From Sisyra terminalis (lineage: Eukaryota > Arthropoda > Insecta > Neuroptera > Sisyridae): a DNA stretch of 64,000 nt. This document shows, one piece after another, positions 23,901 to 35,345 of this stretch. Position 1 is the stretch's first letter. Every line of letters starts with the position of its first letter. Below the pieces are notes generated by a model. It was given only the letters and a program-made list of their open reading frames with translations. It searched no databases and was not told the DNA's origin. The position numbers and the translations under genes are program-made. Location of the stretch: NCBI GenBank assembly GCA_958496175.1, contig OY292275.1, positions 34,363,701-34,427,700 on the forward strand, in the 5' to 3' direction.

Positions 23901-26332
23901 ACATCTAAACAGTTGTTATAAATAAAAAGATAAGTATTAAGATTAATTTTATTTTTGAAAGATAAAGTTTAATGAGAGTTCCGAAACTACAGTGAAATGA
24001 TTGTAAAATTTTGACTTTTTTATAATTACTAACATTTGTATCACTGTTTTGCATATTACAAGTTTGGTAGAACGACGGAACATCTACCTCTAAGTCTTGA
24101 TCAGAAATGTTGTAGGTAGAGATTAACTGGTTAACAAGTCCATCTAAACGGGAACTCAATCCTGAGAGAGCAACTGCAGCCCCGGAAACAGCAGCTCCTT
24201 GTTGTAATAATAAATCACGACTTCGAGCTTCTAATGCTCCCAATCTAGTTTGTAACGTTAAATTTTCTTGTCTAAAAATTAGAAAAAAAAAATGTCAAAA
24301 TAAATTTAATCAATAACATAGTTTAGTGATTTCTTTTACCTACGCTGCTCACTGACTCGAACTAAATGTTGACATTCATCTTGTTGTCTAGTTAATTCAA
24401 TATCTTTTTTCTTTAAAATGTCTTTATACAAATCAACTTTTTCTTCAGTTTCACGTAGAACTTCAGCCAAAGTCGATTTTTCCGCTTGCATAAATTCTTG
24501 GAGTTCGCTATTTTCTGCTTCCATGTCGTTTTGTTGTTGAATCAAACTATGCTGGGTACGTAAACTTTTATCAAGATCCTAAAAAATATATCAATTAATT
24601 CCTTTATGTACTCATCTAGATTGTTTCAGCAGTTACCCTTTGTAACGTGCGACAAAGCGACTGAAGTTCACTTATTTCTTGTTCTTGCTTTACAACAATT
24701 TCACCAGCTTTTTGAAATTGTGACTCCAACACTAATAAACTATCCTCGCCTTGATTTGTTCCTTCGTAATTATTATGCAAAATTGCCATTACTCGTTGCA
24801 TATTTCGTTCTAATTCACTTTTTAAAGCTTTCTTTTCTTCTTGTTCCACACGAATCTGTTCTTCTAGTTCTCGCAAACGTTGCGTATTACTTAAATTTTC
24901 TTCTTCTAATTTTTCATATTTAATTGTAAAATCTTTGAGTTTTGATTCTAGTTTTTCTACAACTTCATGCCGCAAATCGACTTGAACCCCACAATTTGAT
25001 TTTTCAATCTCCTCGGGATTGATTAGTTTTAGGAAATTTCCGTTTGAAATTTTATCCATATCGTTCGATGTTAATGCGGTTTGAATACTGATTTCATGAT
25101 AGATTTTCGTTTTTATTTGTTTCCTTTTCAATGAGTAATTAGGTAAATACTTCGTTATTGATTCACGTGGGGTTGAATTTTTTTTAGTAACAGGCGATCG
25201 AGTTAAACTAGCTTCCCGACTTCGGGATTCAGGTGTTTTTTCCCGTCGTCGTCGAGGTAATGTTGCGTACTTTTCAATAGTTTTATTTTGCAAATCGTTT
25301 GGAGATCGACTTTTTACCGATTCTGTTAACGTTCCACGTATTGAACGAGACATTGTAGTTGCATTTGGTTTTAACCCCGTACTTGGCCATCGACCGTCGT
25401 CTGTAGGTGTTGACACATTTGATGAACGTGGCTTTGTCGTCGTCGCTACAATTTTATTTCTCGATGAAGACAAATCACGTTTTACTTGAACTTGTTTATT
25501 TGAAATAATATTGGACTTAGGTTGCTTTGCACTTGATAATGATAAGCGTGGAGTTACTTGATGGTTGAATTTTTCAGTTGAATGAGCTCGGGGTGCTGAG
25601 TTTGAGAGGTTTTTAAGTTTATCAGTTCTAGAAATCAATGTTCGAGATCGAGGACTTCGAGGTGTTGATGGATTTTCCGTACTAATTGAACGTCCACGGG
25701 ATGTTATTGACTGCCGTGCCGGTTCAGTCAACGCTACTCTTTTCTTAACACCTCCAACACTGTTATTTCTTCGAGAACTTAAAGAACTTTTTGGACCATT
25801 ACCACCTGTGATAGATGAACTCTCACTGCCATTTTCACTTGTACGATCTCCCGTTTTAGTAAAATCTTCAAGTAGGGTGGACGTTTTGCTTGATAACGCA
25901 TCGAAAGCATCTTCGTAATTAGAACAACAACTTATTATACTAGAATCGCAGGAAAGTACTAAATTACAATCTTCAGCTCCGCCACAGGAACTTGAGTATC
26001 CTCCACTATTACTACTAAGGGCGCGTTTAAAAACATTAGTTCCGCCAACTTCTACTCCACTATCGCTTCCATCATTTTGTGTTGTCGATTTTTCCGATTC
26101 AGCACTTCGATCGGAAACCTCAATGACAGTTACGTTAGATAAATTAAACGGATGAACGGTTGTATCTTCTTCTTCATCATTTACGCTGCCAACACTATTT
26201 CGGTTCAATTTAGCTGAATCTGTAATAACATCATCCTCTATATTCGGAATATTCAAATGAGTCGGTCGTGCTGGAGATGTTTTCTGATCTTTTAGCTGAA
26301 TACCTTCCATTTCTTGTATTTGCCCCAACAAC
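20946..26332 (-). CDS. Serine-rich coiled-coil protein, possibly quick-to-court family (5' incomplete)
   Basis: Nine coding exons: 24637-26332, 24340-24578, 24034-24271, 22256-22499, 21813-22203, 21560-21752, 21336-21500, 21123-21278, 20946-21062. From the Met at 26310 the product is 1138 aa; the acceptor at 26332 shows at least one more upstream exon, coding or 5' UTR. Residues about 1-400 are low-complexity, basic and Ser/Arg-rich (EKYATLPRRRREKTPESRSR), with one block EISIQTALTSNDMD; then a long heptad-type coiled coil, the segment LLLQQGAAVSGAAVALSG, an acidic Ser-rich linker, SFVSAVINAIKNAAAH, and further coiled coils to the C-terminus. No enzyme domain is seen. The order and the GAAVSGA/SFVSAV segments remind me of insect proteins annotated quick-to-court, a coiled-coil protein linked to Drosophila male courtship; that name comes from memory and is only a candidate. 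A cytoskeletal or vesicle-tethering role is plausible from composition. Confidence 0.8.
22709..23869 (+). CDS. Candidate small secreted Cys-rich protein, nested (three exons)
   Basis: Exon 1 (22709-22877) encodes a hydrophobic signal-peptide-like start, MSCFKPIKLLIILSLLILTI, then YVNCKVRVHFKDCNCCVLK, and stops at a strong donor GTAAGT. Exon 2 (23214-23288) follows an ACTATAG acceptor and reads NGEKWCGISRQLLVF and VLIIISISI up to a donor GTAAGG. Exon 3 (23829-23869) gives KNDPTTEYKVNNV and stop. Lengths sum to 285 bases, 94 aa, with matching phases. A CxCC motif, a following WC, and alternating hydrophobic beta-like strands resemble small secreted insect proteins of the DUF4773 type, but I cannot confirm that. 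The gene lies on the strand opposite its host. Exon 3 is the weakest part, since GTGAAT within it could be another donor. The alternative is a chance set of splice-like sites or a decayed gene. Confidence 0.4.
23463..23693. mobile_element. MITE family C, copy 1 (about 75-base inverted ends)
   Basis: The left arm (CATGTATATTTTAGCGACGT, then GTTGCATTGCATTTTCTAC and TTTAATTTAATTCGC) is mirrored by the right arm (GCGAATTAAATT, AAAATGCAATG, GACGTCGCTAAAG, TATACATGAAC). A second copy lies at 52977-53210. Noncoding. Confidence 0.75.
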
Positions 26333-27414
26333 CTATAACAAAGAAGCATGAACATTAACATCATTTCAAAAGTATTTTTATTTGTTTTTCTTAGTAAAAA
26401 AATAATCGTCGCTGCTGACTTCATATCATTTTAAATAAACGTAAAGATAAAATGTTATCACACGTTTCAATTCTTGAAAGAGACTCTTATTAAAAAAAAG
26501 GGGGCAAACTACTTAGTAAAGCTTTTTTTGTTGTTGGACAAGTGAGAAAAGATTCATTACTTCGAAGAAATCTCTTATACTTGAGAAGTATAAATATTTT
26601 CAAATCATAACATAAATAAAAAATAATAACGGACACAACAGCAAATGACCGGAAATATTCTTGCTAATAATTATTTTTAGTGCATATTTTTCCAATATTT
26701 ACGAACAACTTGGGGTAATTCTAATAAAAAACATGAAATGTTTTACTTGAGTTTAGCACTTTAAAAATTTTGCATTTTAAACCATACGTGCTGTTTCGTC
26801 TACTGGAAATAATTTTTAAGCAAATATCTCACTTAAAACACACGTGATGTTAATGACTTCATAATTGGTTGTTTCACATATCATCATTCTCTCAGTCTCA
26901 ATTTCCTTTAATATAATCCTTCTCTGTTTTTATTTCAACAAAGGAAAACCATTTAAAAAATACTATAATTGATAACATAGTTTATTTTAAATCTTATATT
27001 ATAAAATAAAATTAAGATTAACTAATATAACAATAAGTCCCCAAAATTGTCGACAACGAATAGTGAACAAAAAAATAAGATTTTTCTAACCATTTTGTTG
27101 ACAAATATACAATTAAAATTTTAAAAAAATACATATAACTTAATAATATACGGTTGTAACTATTTTCTAATACAACAAAATGATAAGATATTTTAATTTT
27201 TGATTTAAAAACAAAGATTTTCAGATATTTTTATCATAAAAATTAATTAGAAAACACTATTTGTAGACACGAAATTTGAAACAGAAGTAAAAGGTAACAA
27301 CATCTCATTACTTATGCATTAACGATCGTTTGCTTTTGGTGAGAATAGTTCAATATTTTTAACCAATTAAAAATAATAATTTTAATAGAAATGCAACGGA
27401 TAAAATTTATAATG
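26333..27414. other. Upstream of the coiled-coil coding exons: AT-rich, no gene seen
   Basis: Probably intronic sequence of the coiled-coil gene, because the coding exon begins at a splice acceptor (TGTTATAG). No further exon was recognised. Confidence 0.45.
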
Positions 27415-27422
27415 ATCTAGAT

Positions 27423-27914
27423 CAGGGGTGGGTAATCTTAATACTCATATGATCAACAAAAATTTGTCCTAATATAACGCGATCGACTTCGAAAAATGGG
27501 TAAAATTAAAAACAATTACAAATTTAAAGAGAGAATGAATTGAAGGGAGAATTAGAAACACTATTTGGGAATCGGTAATTATCCATTGTAGAATAGATAT
27601 GTGTTTTATTTTAAATTCAAGTTTCATTGTTTAATAAATTTGTAGTACACAGTTTCAATTAAAAGATTTGAAATATAGGTGATAAAATTCAGAACTCAGC
27701 TTTTATTAAATAAAGAAGACAATTCAGGTTGTTTGATGAAGTTACGATACGTAACGAAACGTAGCTAATTTTAATATTAAAAAACATTAAATAAAAAAAA
27801 CGATCTTAAACAACCTAAAATTGTCTTCTTTATTTGAAATATACTTAAAAAATTATTTAAAATGCCTGCGATCGACTGCCGACCAGTTCGCGATAGACCG
27901 TTTGCCCACCCCTG
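27423..27914 (+). mobile_element. hAT-type nonautonomous element, family B, copy 2, with perfect TSD
   Basis: The ends CAGGGGTGGG and CCCACCCCTG are inverted. The 8 bases on each side are identical, ATCTAGAT at 27415-27422 and 27915-27922, the length typical of hAT insertions. Relative to the 323-base copy at 17913-18235 this one carries an extra segment of about 160 bases near 27680-27838, which is itself an inverted repeat. No transposase is encoded. Confidence 0.9.
27680..27838. mobile_element. Element nested inside the hAT-type copy
   Basis: Absent from the sister copy at 17913. The inner arms AAATAAAGAAGACAATTC (from 27708) and GTCTTCTTTATTT (to 27835) are inverted, with AGGTTGTTT and AAACAACCT also paired. 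Outer limits are estimated from the alignment break. Confidence 0.6.
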
Positions 27915-28112
27915 ATCTAGATGTATACTATTCTGCTTTTGTTTTTATTAAAAAAATATAATTTTTATAGAAATCCAAAGGATAAAATTTATAATGATCT
28001 AGATGTATAATCTTCCGCTCATCAATTGAGAAAATGTTCATAAAAGTATTTAGGGGAAGCATTTATTAATGTTGTGTAGAACCCATTTTGGTGGTCCCTA
28101 GACCAAGGATCG

Positions 28113-28200
28113 CCAAAGTGGTCGATGTACCTCTTGGGGTCGATTTAACTCTATTTGGGGGCTGATTTGCCCAAAAATGTCGATTAGAAGTCGAAGGAAA
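28113..28200 (+). mobile_element. hAT-like end fragment
   Basis: CAAGGATCGCCAAAGTGGTC followed by CTCTTGGGGTCGAT and GGGGGCTGATTTGCCC has the look of the terminal region of a hAT element; no opposite end was found nearby. Confidence 0.4.
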
Positions 28201-30838
28201 ATAGTTCTTAATATGCAAATATCACATACCTAACAGCGTAAGCAACTTCTTTCATAAATATGTAAGTTTTATTAAGATTATTTCTGCAAATATTGTCTCT
28301 TTCAGTTAAATCATAAGTGAGTTACTTATGCCTACGCTCATGGAGTGCTGTTAGAGATTTTTGTTAAAAAGCATTTTTGTAATGTAAGCATTATTATATT
28401 TAAGGGAGTTTTTCTGTGTGATGGGTTTATATGATCGATTTTTTTGAATAAATTGCTTCTTTAACAATTCTAGAATATTCCGGCAAAGTAATTCTTTTAA
28501 AATTTGAAATCATTATAAAAAAAATCGCAACAAAGATACAGAAGCTGTTATAACTCATACTTGACACTTAAAACGCGTTTTTCTCAAAACTGTTTTTCAA
28601 ACTTTCCTCCATCATATCTCGAGAATTGTTTAACCGACTGGTTTCCAATTTATAGAGTAGACTCCAGACGCACAAAATGAACTAAAGTTCTATCTACTAT
28701 TTTTTTAAAAACATGAACTTGATAATAATCATAATAATAATTAAGCTATATATTTTTACATAGTTAATGATATTACTTAATAACGTTATTACCGTATTAT
28801 TATGTTACACTGACGAAGTCCCGGAAATCTTTTACCTAAGTATCATTAATTCTTACGACTAATAAAATTTTAATCACTTATGGAAAATCGATATTACAAC
28901 AAAATTAATTTAATTTTTTTATCTAAATGCTCGTTTTACATTTATGAAATCATAAAGCTATAACTTATCTGCATTAATTTAGAACGTTTCACATACTGAC
29001 CTAAATATGAAGGCAAATTATACCAAGTTTTTGTTGAAAATAAAATCAATAACTAAATGACAATAATTGCAATTCATTGAGTTTTGTAAAAAAATTAAAA
29101 ATAGCCGAACTAGAAAACAACAAAACCGTAGAACACCCATATATTTAACGAGAACAAGAACAAGGTTAGTGAGATATATGAATATTATCATTTTCCAAAA
29201 AACCCAAAGCTAACGAGATAAATTTTCCTTCCTAAAAAGGAATTGAAATTAAAACCTACATTAGTTAGAACAACATATTGATTAGACCAGGACTAATGCA
29301 GATACTCTTGGATTACGGTCAAGGATAACGATTGATGAAATGACTCATAGTTTGATTGACCGATAAAAATCAAATAGATGAATCAATAGAACTATGTTAA
29401 TACATTTAAATGATTTTTTTTCGTGTTTGGGTTGAAATAAACTAAATTTTAGAGATTTATCTCCTTGATCGTGAAGTGTAACAGACAAAAAACTGCACAC
29501 AAGCTGTTATAATCATTTCCGAACGGTGATTTCATAGTTCGAATAAGGAAACTGATTAAGTAGGAAAATAAACAATGATTCGTAGATCTGTGGTACTTTA
29601 TAATTTCAAGATTTTGATTTTGCCATTTCCTTTTTAGTCTGCACTCGTACTTGGCCTTTATGTTACCTCAAAAGATCATAGAACTTTGCAAGCTATTTCA
29701 TTTTAAAAAAAATAATAGCCGAATTATGGTTATTATAAAAAATACGGTCTAATTTTGGTCTTGTTATATAAGAAAATTACCTTACAAAATTGAACGTTGA
29801 AGTACCTAAGCAAATTTTCTTATTTTATCGTTATGTAATAGACGGCGAATTTTTTTTTTTTTTTTAGTATCGAACTAAAAGTTACGTTTAGATAAAAATC
29901 CCGGATGTTACTTTTTGCGAACTATTTTTAAACATTTTTATTATTTTTTAAGTTAGGATTTAAGTTAAAGCACGCAAGAAACATGTTTCTAAAAGTACTT
30001 ATTCTACTTCAACAACTTTTTTTTACCGTTTTTCTCATGAGATACGAATGATTAATTCATTGTAAGAATAAAGTAGTAAATGAATATTTAAATAATACAA
30101 TAAAATAATACGCTTATTAAAATGCACGGCCCTATAACTTCCATTCATAAACTTAAACAAAATCCGGTTCAAGCCCTCTTCCTTTCTTTTATATACATGA
30201 AAAATAAAAGATTGATGCATTGACTCTGCACCTTTTCAGTTAAAAAAGCATCTATAAACAAATGTTTTATAAATTTATTTATAAATTAAATGGAAATATA
30301 ACAACAAAAGAAGTTAAGGTTGAACAGGATATTTGAAAGTGGTATGGTTTTGTTTTCATTTTGATTTATTACATATTTAAAATTTAATAGATACCAAAAA
30401 CGATATAAATCCATTTACTATAAATAAACTTTGGCTTCATGTAATATAGTTATTAAATTTTATGGTTGAATTTTTGCTAACATATAAATCGTTTTAATTC
30501 CATAAATATAAAAATCTCTAATGGAAGATAGATGTGCATCATATTTAATAAACAGCATTACTATATTAGAATATTATTAATTATAAATGTAATTCAAAGT
30601 TTGTAAATTAAAGGAAAATCCATTTTTCTCTTCTTGGAATTATAGATGAAGCCTTACAGCTCTTTTGCTTACGTATTTTTAAGTAGCCATATGAAGATAA
30701 CATCATTTTTAAATTATTTTTTTACAATTTAATGTTACTTTTTTTTCTTAAATTAATAAATAGTAGTGAAATTGAAAAGATAAAAAAATAAATTCAAATG
30801 GTTCCTTTCTTACTACCGCCCTAGATGTTTATTTTGTC
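28201..30838. other. AT-rich noncoding region
   Basis: No exon of a known family was seen. A stretch near 28540-28690 (AAAACGCGTTTTTCTC, CATATCTCGAGAATTG) resembles internal sequence of the element at 40403-41111 in style and may be an old relative. A T15-type run occurs near 29850. Confidence 0.4.
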
Positions 30839-30846
30839 GCTTAGAA

Positions 30847-31180
30847 CAGTGCTTCTCCAACTCTTTCACATCACGAACCTTTAAATCTGAAAAATATCAA
30901 GGTTTCCGTCCCCAAAATTTTTACACTTTTGTGACCAACGATATTTTATTTATATGTCATTAATTATTATTATAGATTTATTGTTATTAAAAATTTATAA
31001 CTATTTATTTCTATCGGATAAAGTATTGTGATCGTGTGAAAATTCGACTGATTGATTGACTATCTTCCCTCTGATCACCATTTTATGATTTGATTTTATA
31101 AAACTGTAATATTTCGCGGCTTCCTGGAAGAAGCTTTAGCGCCCTCTAGAGGGCCACGCCCTTCAATTTGAGAAGCACTG
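30847..31180. mobile_element. hAT-type MITE with CAGTGCTTCTC ends
   Basis: CAGTGCTTCTCCAACT at the left and GTTTGAGAAGCACTG-type inverse at the right (TTTGAGAAGCACTG). Flanking 8-mers gcttagaa and atttagaa agree at 6 of 8 positions. It is 334 bases and noncoding. Confidence 0.8.
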
Positions 31181-31188
31181 ATTTAGAA

Positions 31189-33625
31189 TGTCATTCTTAG
31201 GAAACTCTTAATTTATGTTTTTAATTGAATCGGTTATTTCGAAAACATTACAAATTCAATCTTTACTAATTTTTGTTTATGTAATATTCTAGAGTTTATT
31301 CGTATTTTTATATGTTTAAATCATTTTCTACGCCAATATTTGTTTTTAAATTTGCTGTTTCTAAATTGTTTTTAAATTTTTAAAATTTTTTCTGTCTAGA
31401 TAGGAATTTGTTGTTGACAAAAAGTTCTCGGTTCAAGTTTGTGCCAAGATTTGTTATTCTTGAACCAAGCCTGGTGTCGGTTTAGGCCCAAGCGTGGCTC
31501 AAGAAGCAATTTTCCCAATAATATTACCTCTAAATTATCATATCTTATATATTAAATAGAGCTGCTCTCTAAAGTGTACCTTTAAAACCAAAAAAAAATG
31601 TCTAAATAAATCAACCATTGCTACTGATGGCAGAGTGATCAAGGTTGCAAACTTTCGATATTTCTCGATTTATAAATTTTTATTAACTCCTAGAGTCGCT
31701 AAAGACCTAAGTATTTGTAAAGCAACGGTAAATAAAAATTTTAAAAATTCAATCATACTTCAATTTGAACTAAAATTTTGAAAAAAAAAACTAGGAGAAA
31801 ACATATCGAATATTGCAATTCAAAATAATATATAAAACTTAATACCATTTAACGAATGTTTTATTTCCTTCTTAAAAACGATTTTAGTTTTGGTGATTTT
31901 TTTTTATTATTTATCTTGGTTATGCATTCGCGTTGAAATTTAATCAAGGTTTGGGCCAAACTGGTATACCAAAGCTTGACAATTAACAACCGACCCAAAA
32001 TGTCGCCATCGATGGCCATCATCCGCCGTCGATTGCCAAATATTGATAAAATTTGGTATATATTTAATTAAGTACAAATGATATTTAAATAAAGAACTGT
32101 ATCCCTTCTGAATAGTTAAGAAATAATATAAAATTCAATATCTTTAGTCGAGGGAGGGACTATTTGATAAATGGTAATATATTTTTTTTAATTTAAGGTT
32201 ACAATTGTAATAACTCATATTTTTGAGTACATGGGGAATTTTAAGTCGGGAAATTTGCAACAAGCTTTACATTTTACGACAAATCGTAAAAAAATATTGG
32301 TAGTTCATTAAAATTCCACGCAGGGGAATCCGAGGGTAAAGGGTAGTAAAAAATATGTGGAAATTGTCACCCTATGAATTCACCAATTCAGTAGTAAACG
32401 GAGCCTGAATTTAGTGATAATAGTAAATTAATACTGGACAAAAGCGTGGGTGAAAAAAATTCTTAGAAAATTTTTCCGTCAGACTGCATTTACAATTTCT
32501 TGCATAAACTTTCACAAAACCGTACAGACTTGTTTTCGTTGTCTTCGTGCCTCCTTGTCTTGTTGATGATGATGCACATGCAATCGGGATTGAAATAGTA
32601 CTTTTTTTTATTATGCAACCAAAAGAATTACAAAAGTAAAAAGAAAGGCGACGTGCATGGAGAAGAAAAAGGTGTCGATTCTTTCACGTAACGTCGAATC
32701 TTCTTTGAAAGTAGCTTTATTAAATGAAAGACACGAATCCCTTAAATGGGGAAAATTAAAACTTGTTTCAATGAGTCATTTGTGAGAATAAATAATAATG
32801 TTTTATCACTAACAAAAATAAATATTAAAAATTGTCATTGTATAAAAAGCACAATTTAAACCAAAAATAATCTTAAAAAGTATCTAAATTTTAGTTTCAT
32901 TTCGTTAAGAAATCGATCGAAAATAATTAAAAAAATATATCTCAGCACTACTGATGTTGCAAATACTTTATGTATGATTATGTACAAATTGTAAGCCCAC
33001 ATATTTTAATAAATAATTGAGTATTGCGTTTTAAGGCAGTGATAAGCAATTGGATTGTGTTATAAAAATATATTTGTAATAAATATATTTTTAATCTCTA
33101 TTGTATCTTCACTAGGTATGTATATAATTTTTAATTTGAATAGATCTACTTTCCCATTATTCATTCATCATGAATTTATAATATGTTACTCATTGAATTT
33201 TTACATTTTAAAAATAAAAGCGTTATCATGAAATACTCGCATTTTGAATACCGAAGAAAAATAACGAAAATTTAAAACATATTTAGCTTTACCAAATTTA
33301 TGGTCGCTACATTTTAATAGTATTATATAATTGCTTATTGTATAATTAAACTGAATAAAAAACATTTTACTTATGTAGAACAATATGAAACCACTTTAAT
33401 AATACAGCATTTATAAACGAATTATCAAGATTTTAAATAAATTATTTAATTGTAGATTTGAGTATAGGTAGGGTATATATGTTCAGATACTTGTCATATA
33501 TTTACTTATAGTTGAGCATGTTTCTTATTTTTCGAATATTATTTTTTATAATTATATGATACAAAAAAAGGGAAAATAGGAAGCACAATATTAACAATGT
33601 TTAAGTATAGTAAACCTCTGCCCAC
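31189..33625. other. Noncoding region with a possible decayed GGCCCAA-rich repeat
   Basis: Between about 31420 and 32045 the DNA has several words of the type TTAGGCCCAAG, TTTGGGCCAAAC and CGACGG/CCGTCG that echo the motif-rich element at 33626-34611. Ends could not be defined. The rest is plain AT-rich DNA. Confidence 0.35.
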
Positions 33626-34611
33626 CCCATACAAAGTTGCCGTTGATGGCGACAGAACCATGCGTCAGCCGATATCAAGCAACAGACGATTGGCCAACCA
33701 TTGGCAGTTTTTAATGGCCCATATCTGGTTAACCGTCAGTAGCCGTTCAATCGCAAGGTTTATAAAATACACAGGTGGCCTCATGGTGGCTACGTGATGG
33801 ATACGTGACGTATCCAGAAGAAATTCGTACATATCTTCAGACTGATCAATTTCAAAATTCTTCTTATGACGTCATTTTTTTTTCTAATGGAGCAACCTGT
33901 GTAATTTACAAACCTTGGTTCAATCGTACATAAGAATGGCGTGTGATCAACGGCCGATAATCAAATCCATAAGTCGTTGCGTATGGGCAACAAGTTCTAT
34001 GTTTTTCGGTTTTATCTAATGTTATAGATTATGTTTACTCATTAATTTCACTGTCATCATGTCGCAAGTATACCAGCGATTAAAATTTTTTAGAGAATTA
34101 TGAAGAAATTGAAATAATAATAAGCAATACAATGTGAATATTTTTGTATATAGTTCGAGTAAACTAAGTGCCAATAACAATACTTATAAAAATGGTGTAA
34201 ATAGTGATAATAAATATAAATAGTGATAAAACGATTTATATATAATTGTGCTCTAAAATTATTAATATATTGTAACCCTTAAAGAATCAGTAAAAATAAT
34301 AATAATACTTCAAAAGGAAATAATAAGCATAATATAAATTATAAAAATAATTATCATTACAGCAATCAGCCATTGAAGGACCAACGATTTAAAACATTGG
34401 CCAACATTGGCATACAACAGCTGGCCAATAGTTGAAGTAATGTCTGGCCCATTGCTGTTTGCCATCAATGGGCCGATAATACACGCAATTAATGGGCCGA
34501 CGTTATCATTTCGACTATAAACCGTTTATCGGCCAATGAAAAATGCCATTGCTGTGCCATTAATCGACATTCTTGGCCCAATCTAGGGCCGATTTCCAAA
34601 CTTTGTATGGG
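33626..34611. mobile_element. Element with 13-base TIRs and many TTGGCC-type subterminal motifs
   Basis: Inverted ends CCCATACAAAGTT (33626-33638) and AACTTTGTATGGG (34599-34611) bound 986 bases. Within both end regions short words ATTGGCCAA, TGGGCCGA, ATGGCC and GGCCGAT recur many times in both orientations, while the centre is AT-rich. No transposase was found. Dense subterminal repeats are typical transposase-binding arrays of nonautonomous DNA transposons; the superfamily is unknown. Confidence 0.7.
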
Positions 34612-34904
34612 ACATGAATTGAAAGTGCACGGAAAAAATAATGAAATATTAAATTTACATTGCAAGTACATAGAACAGAATAATCTGGAAAACTAGTTTA
34701 GCGCAACAATTTATAAATTATAAAAGCCTAAGAATGTCCAATATAAATTTATGTGTGTAAGCTGTAAATATTACAGATAAAAATGATATTTGTATACAGT
34801 TTCATAAAGTAAATTATGTAAATTGTTCAGGATTTTAATTCGTCCTATAATTTTTTACGTATTACGTATGCATATTGTGAGAATCAAACATTATTAAGTT
34901 GGAA

Positions 34905-35345
34905 TTACCAAGATGACGTTAGTTAAGCCTCAACACTGCAGTCTCAGAGCTTATATTGTTTCCTGGGTCAATACTTCACCAAGAGCAAGTAGCTGGGCGA
35001 ACTATTTTAGACCCAGAGCTTAATGTCCCAGTTCCTCATGTCTTTAATCATTTAAAGCACTGTTTTTCCACAAAACGTGTGAGGCGGTTTTATCCTCTGC
35101 TTGGCAGAATCTGAATTTTAGGTCATCCATATGTAATCCTGTTGTATGCATGTGCTTTCTCAGTCCCCAGTGGCTGGTTATTAGGTCCGTTATCACTCTG
35201 ACTTGGTTTCTTGTAAGACCAAGTTCCAGTAATTAGTTTCCGCGATAGTTTTCCCATCATCCTTTTACTGTGTTTTTGCTCGATAGTGTTCTTCCATATT
35301 ATGCAATGATTTATATAAACCTATTCTTTGCTGAAATTTTTCCTT
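34905..35345 (-). mobile_element. Non-LTR retrotransposon 3' fragment, copy 1 (minus)
   Basis: Read on the minus strand this matches the 3' part of the fragment at 50994-51600: ATGGAAGAACACTATC, CCTAATAACC, GCATACAA, CAAGCAGAGGAT, and the tail with CACTGCAG followed by GAGGC. The translated segment has a LITxHxxLRKHMHTTGL-like, CQAED pattern known from the region after RNase H in jockey/R1-type elements. It has frame breaks. Confidence 0.7.

Larger units (their letters stand above)
22500..24033 (-). other. Large intron of the coiled-coil gene (hosts nested candidate gene and MITE)
   Basis: A 1.5 kb intron after the exon ending QNSDTN and before the one starting EAIYHNEAYS. Other introns in the 3' part are 50-70 bases. 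It holds an opposite-strand Cys-rich candidate gene and the MITE at 23463-23693. Confidence 0.7.
27366..28014 (+). repeat. Tandem duplication of the hAT target locus
   Basis: The block GGATAAAATTTATAATGATC and its surroundings (about 27366-27422, continued by GATGTATA after the element) recur at about 27950-28014. The hAT element sits in the first of the two copies. Confidence 0.75.

Noticed and set aside
24606..24923. Hydrophobic plus-strand frame of 105 codons
   Set aside because: Antisense shadow of the coiled-coil exon 24637-26332.
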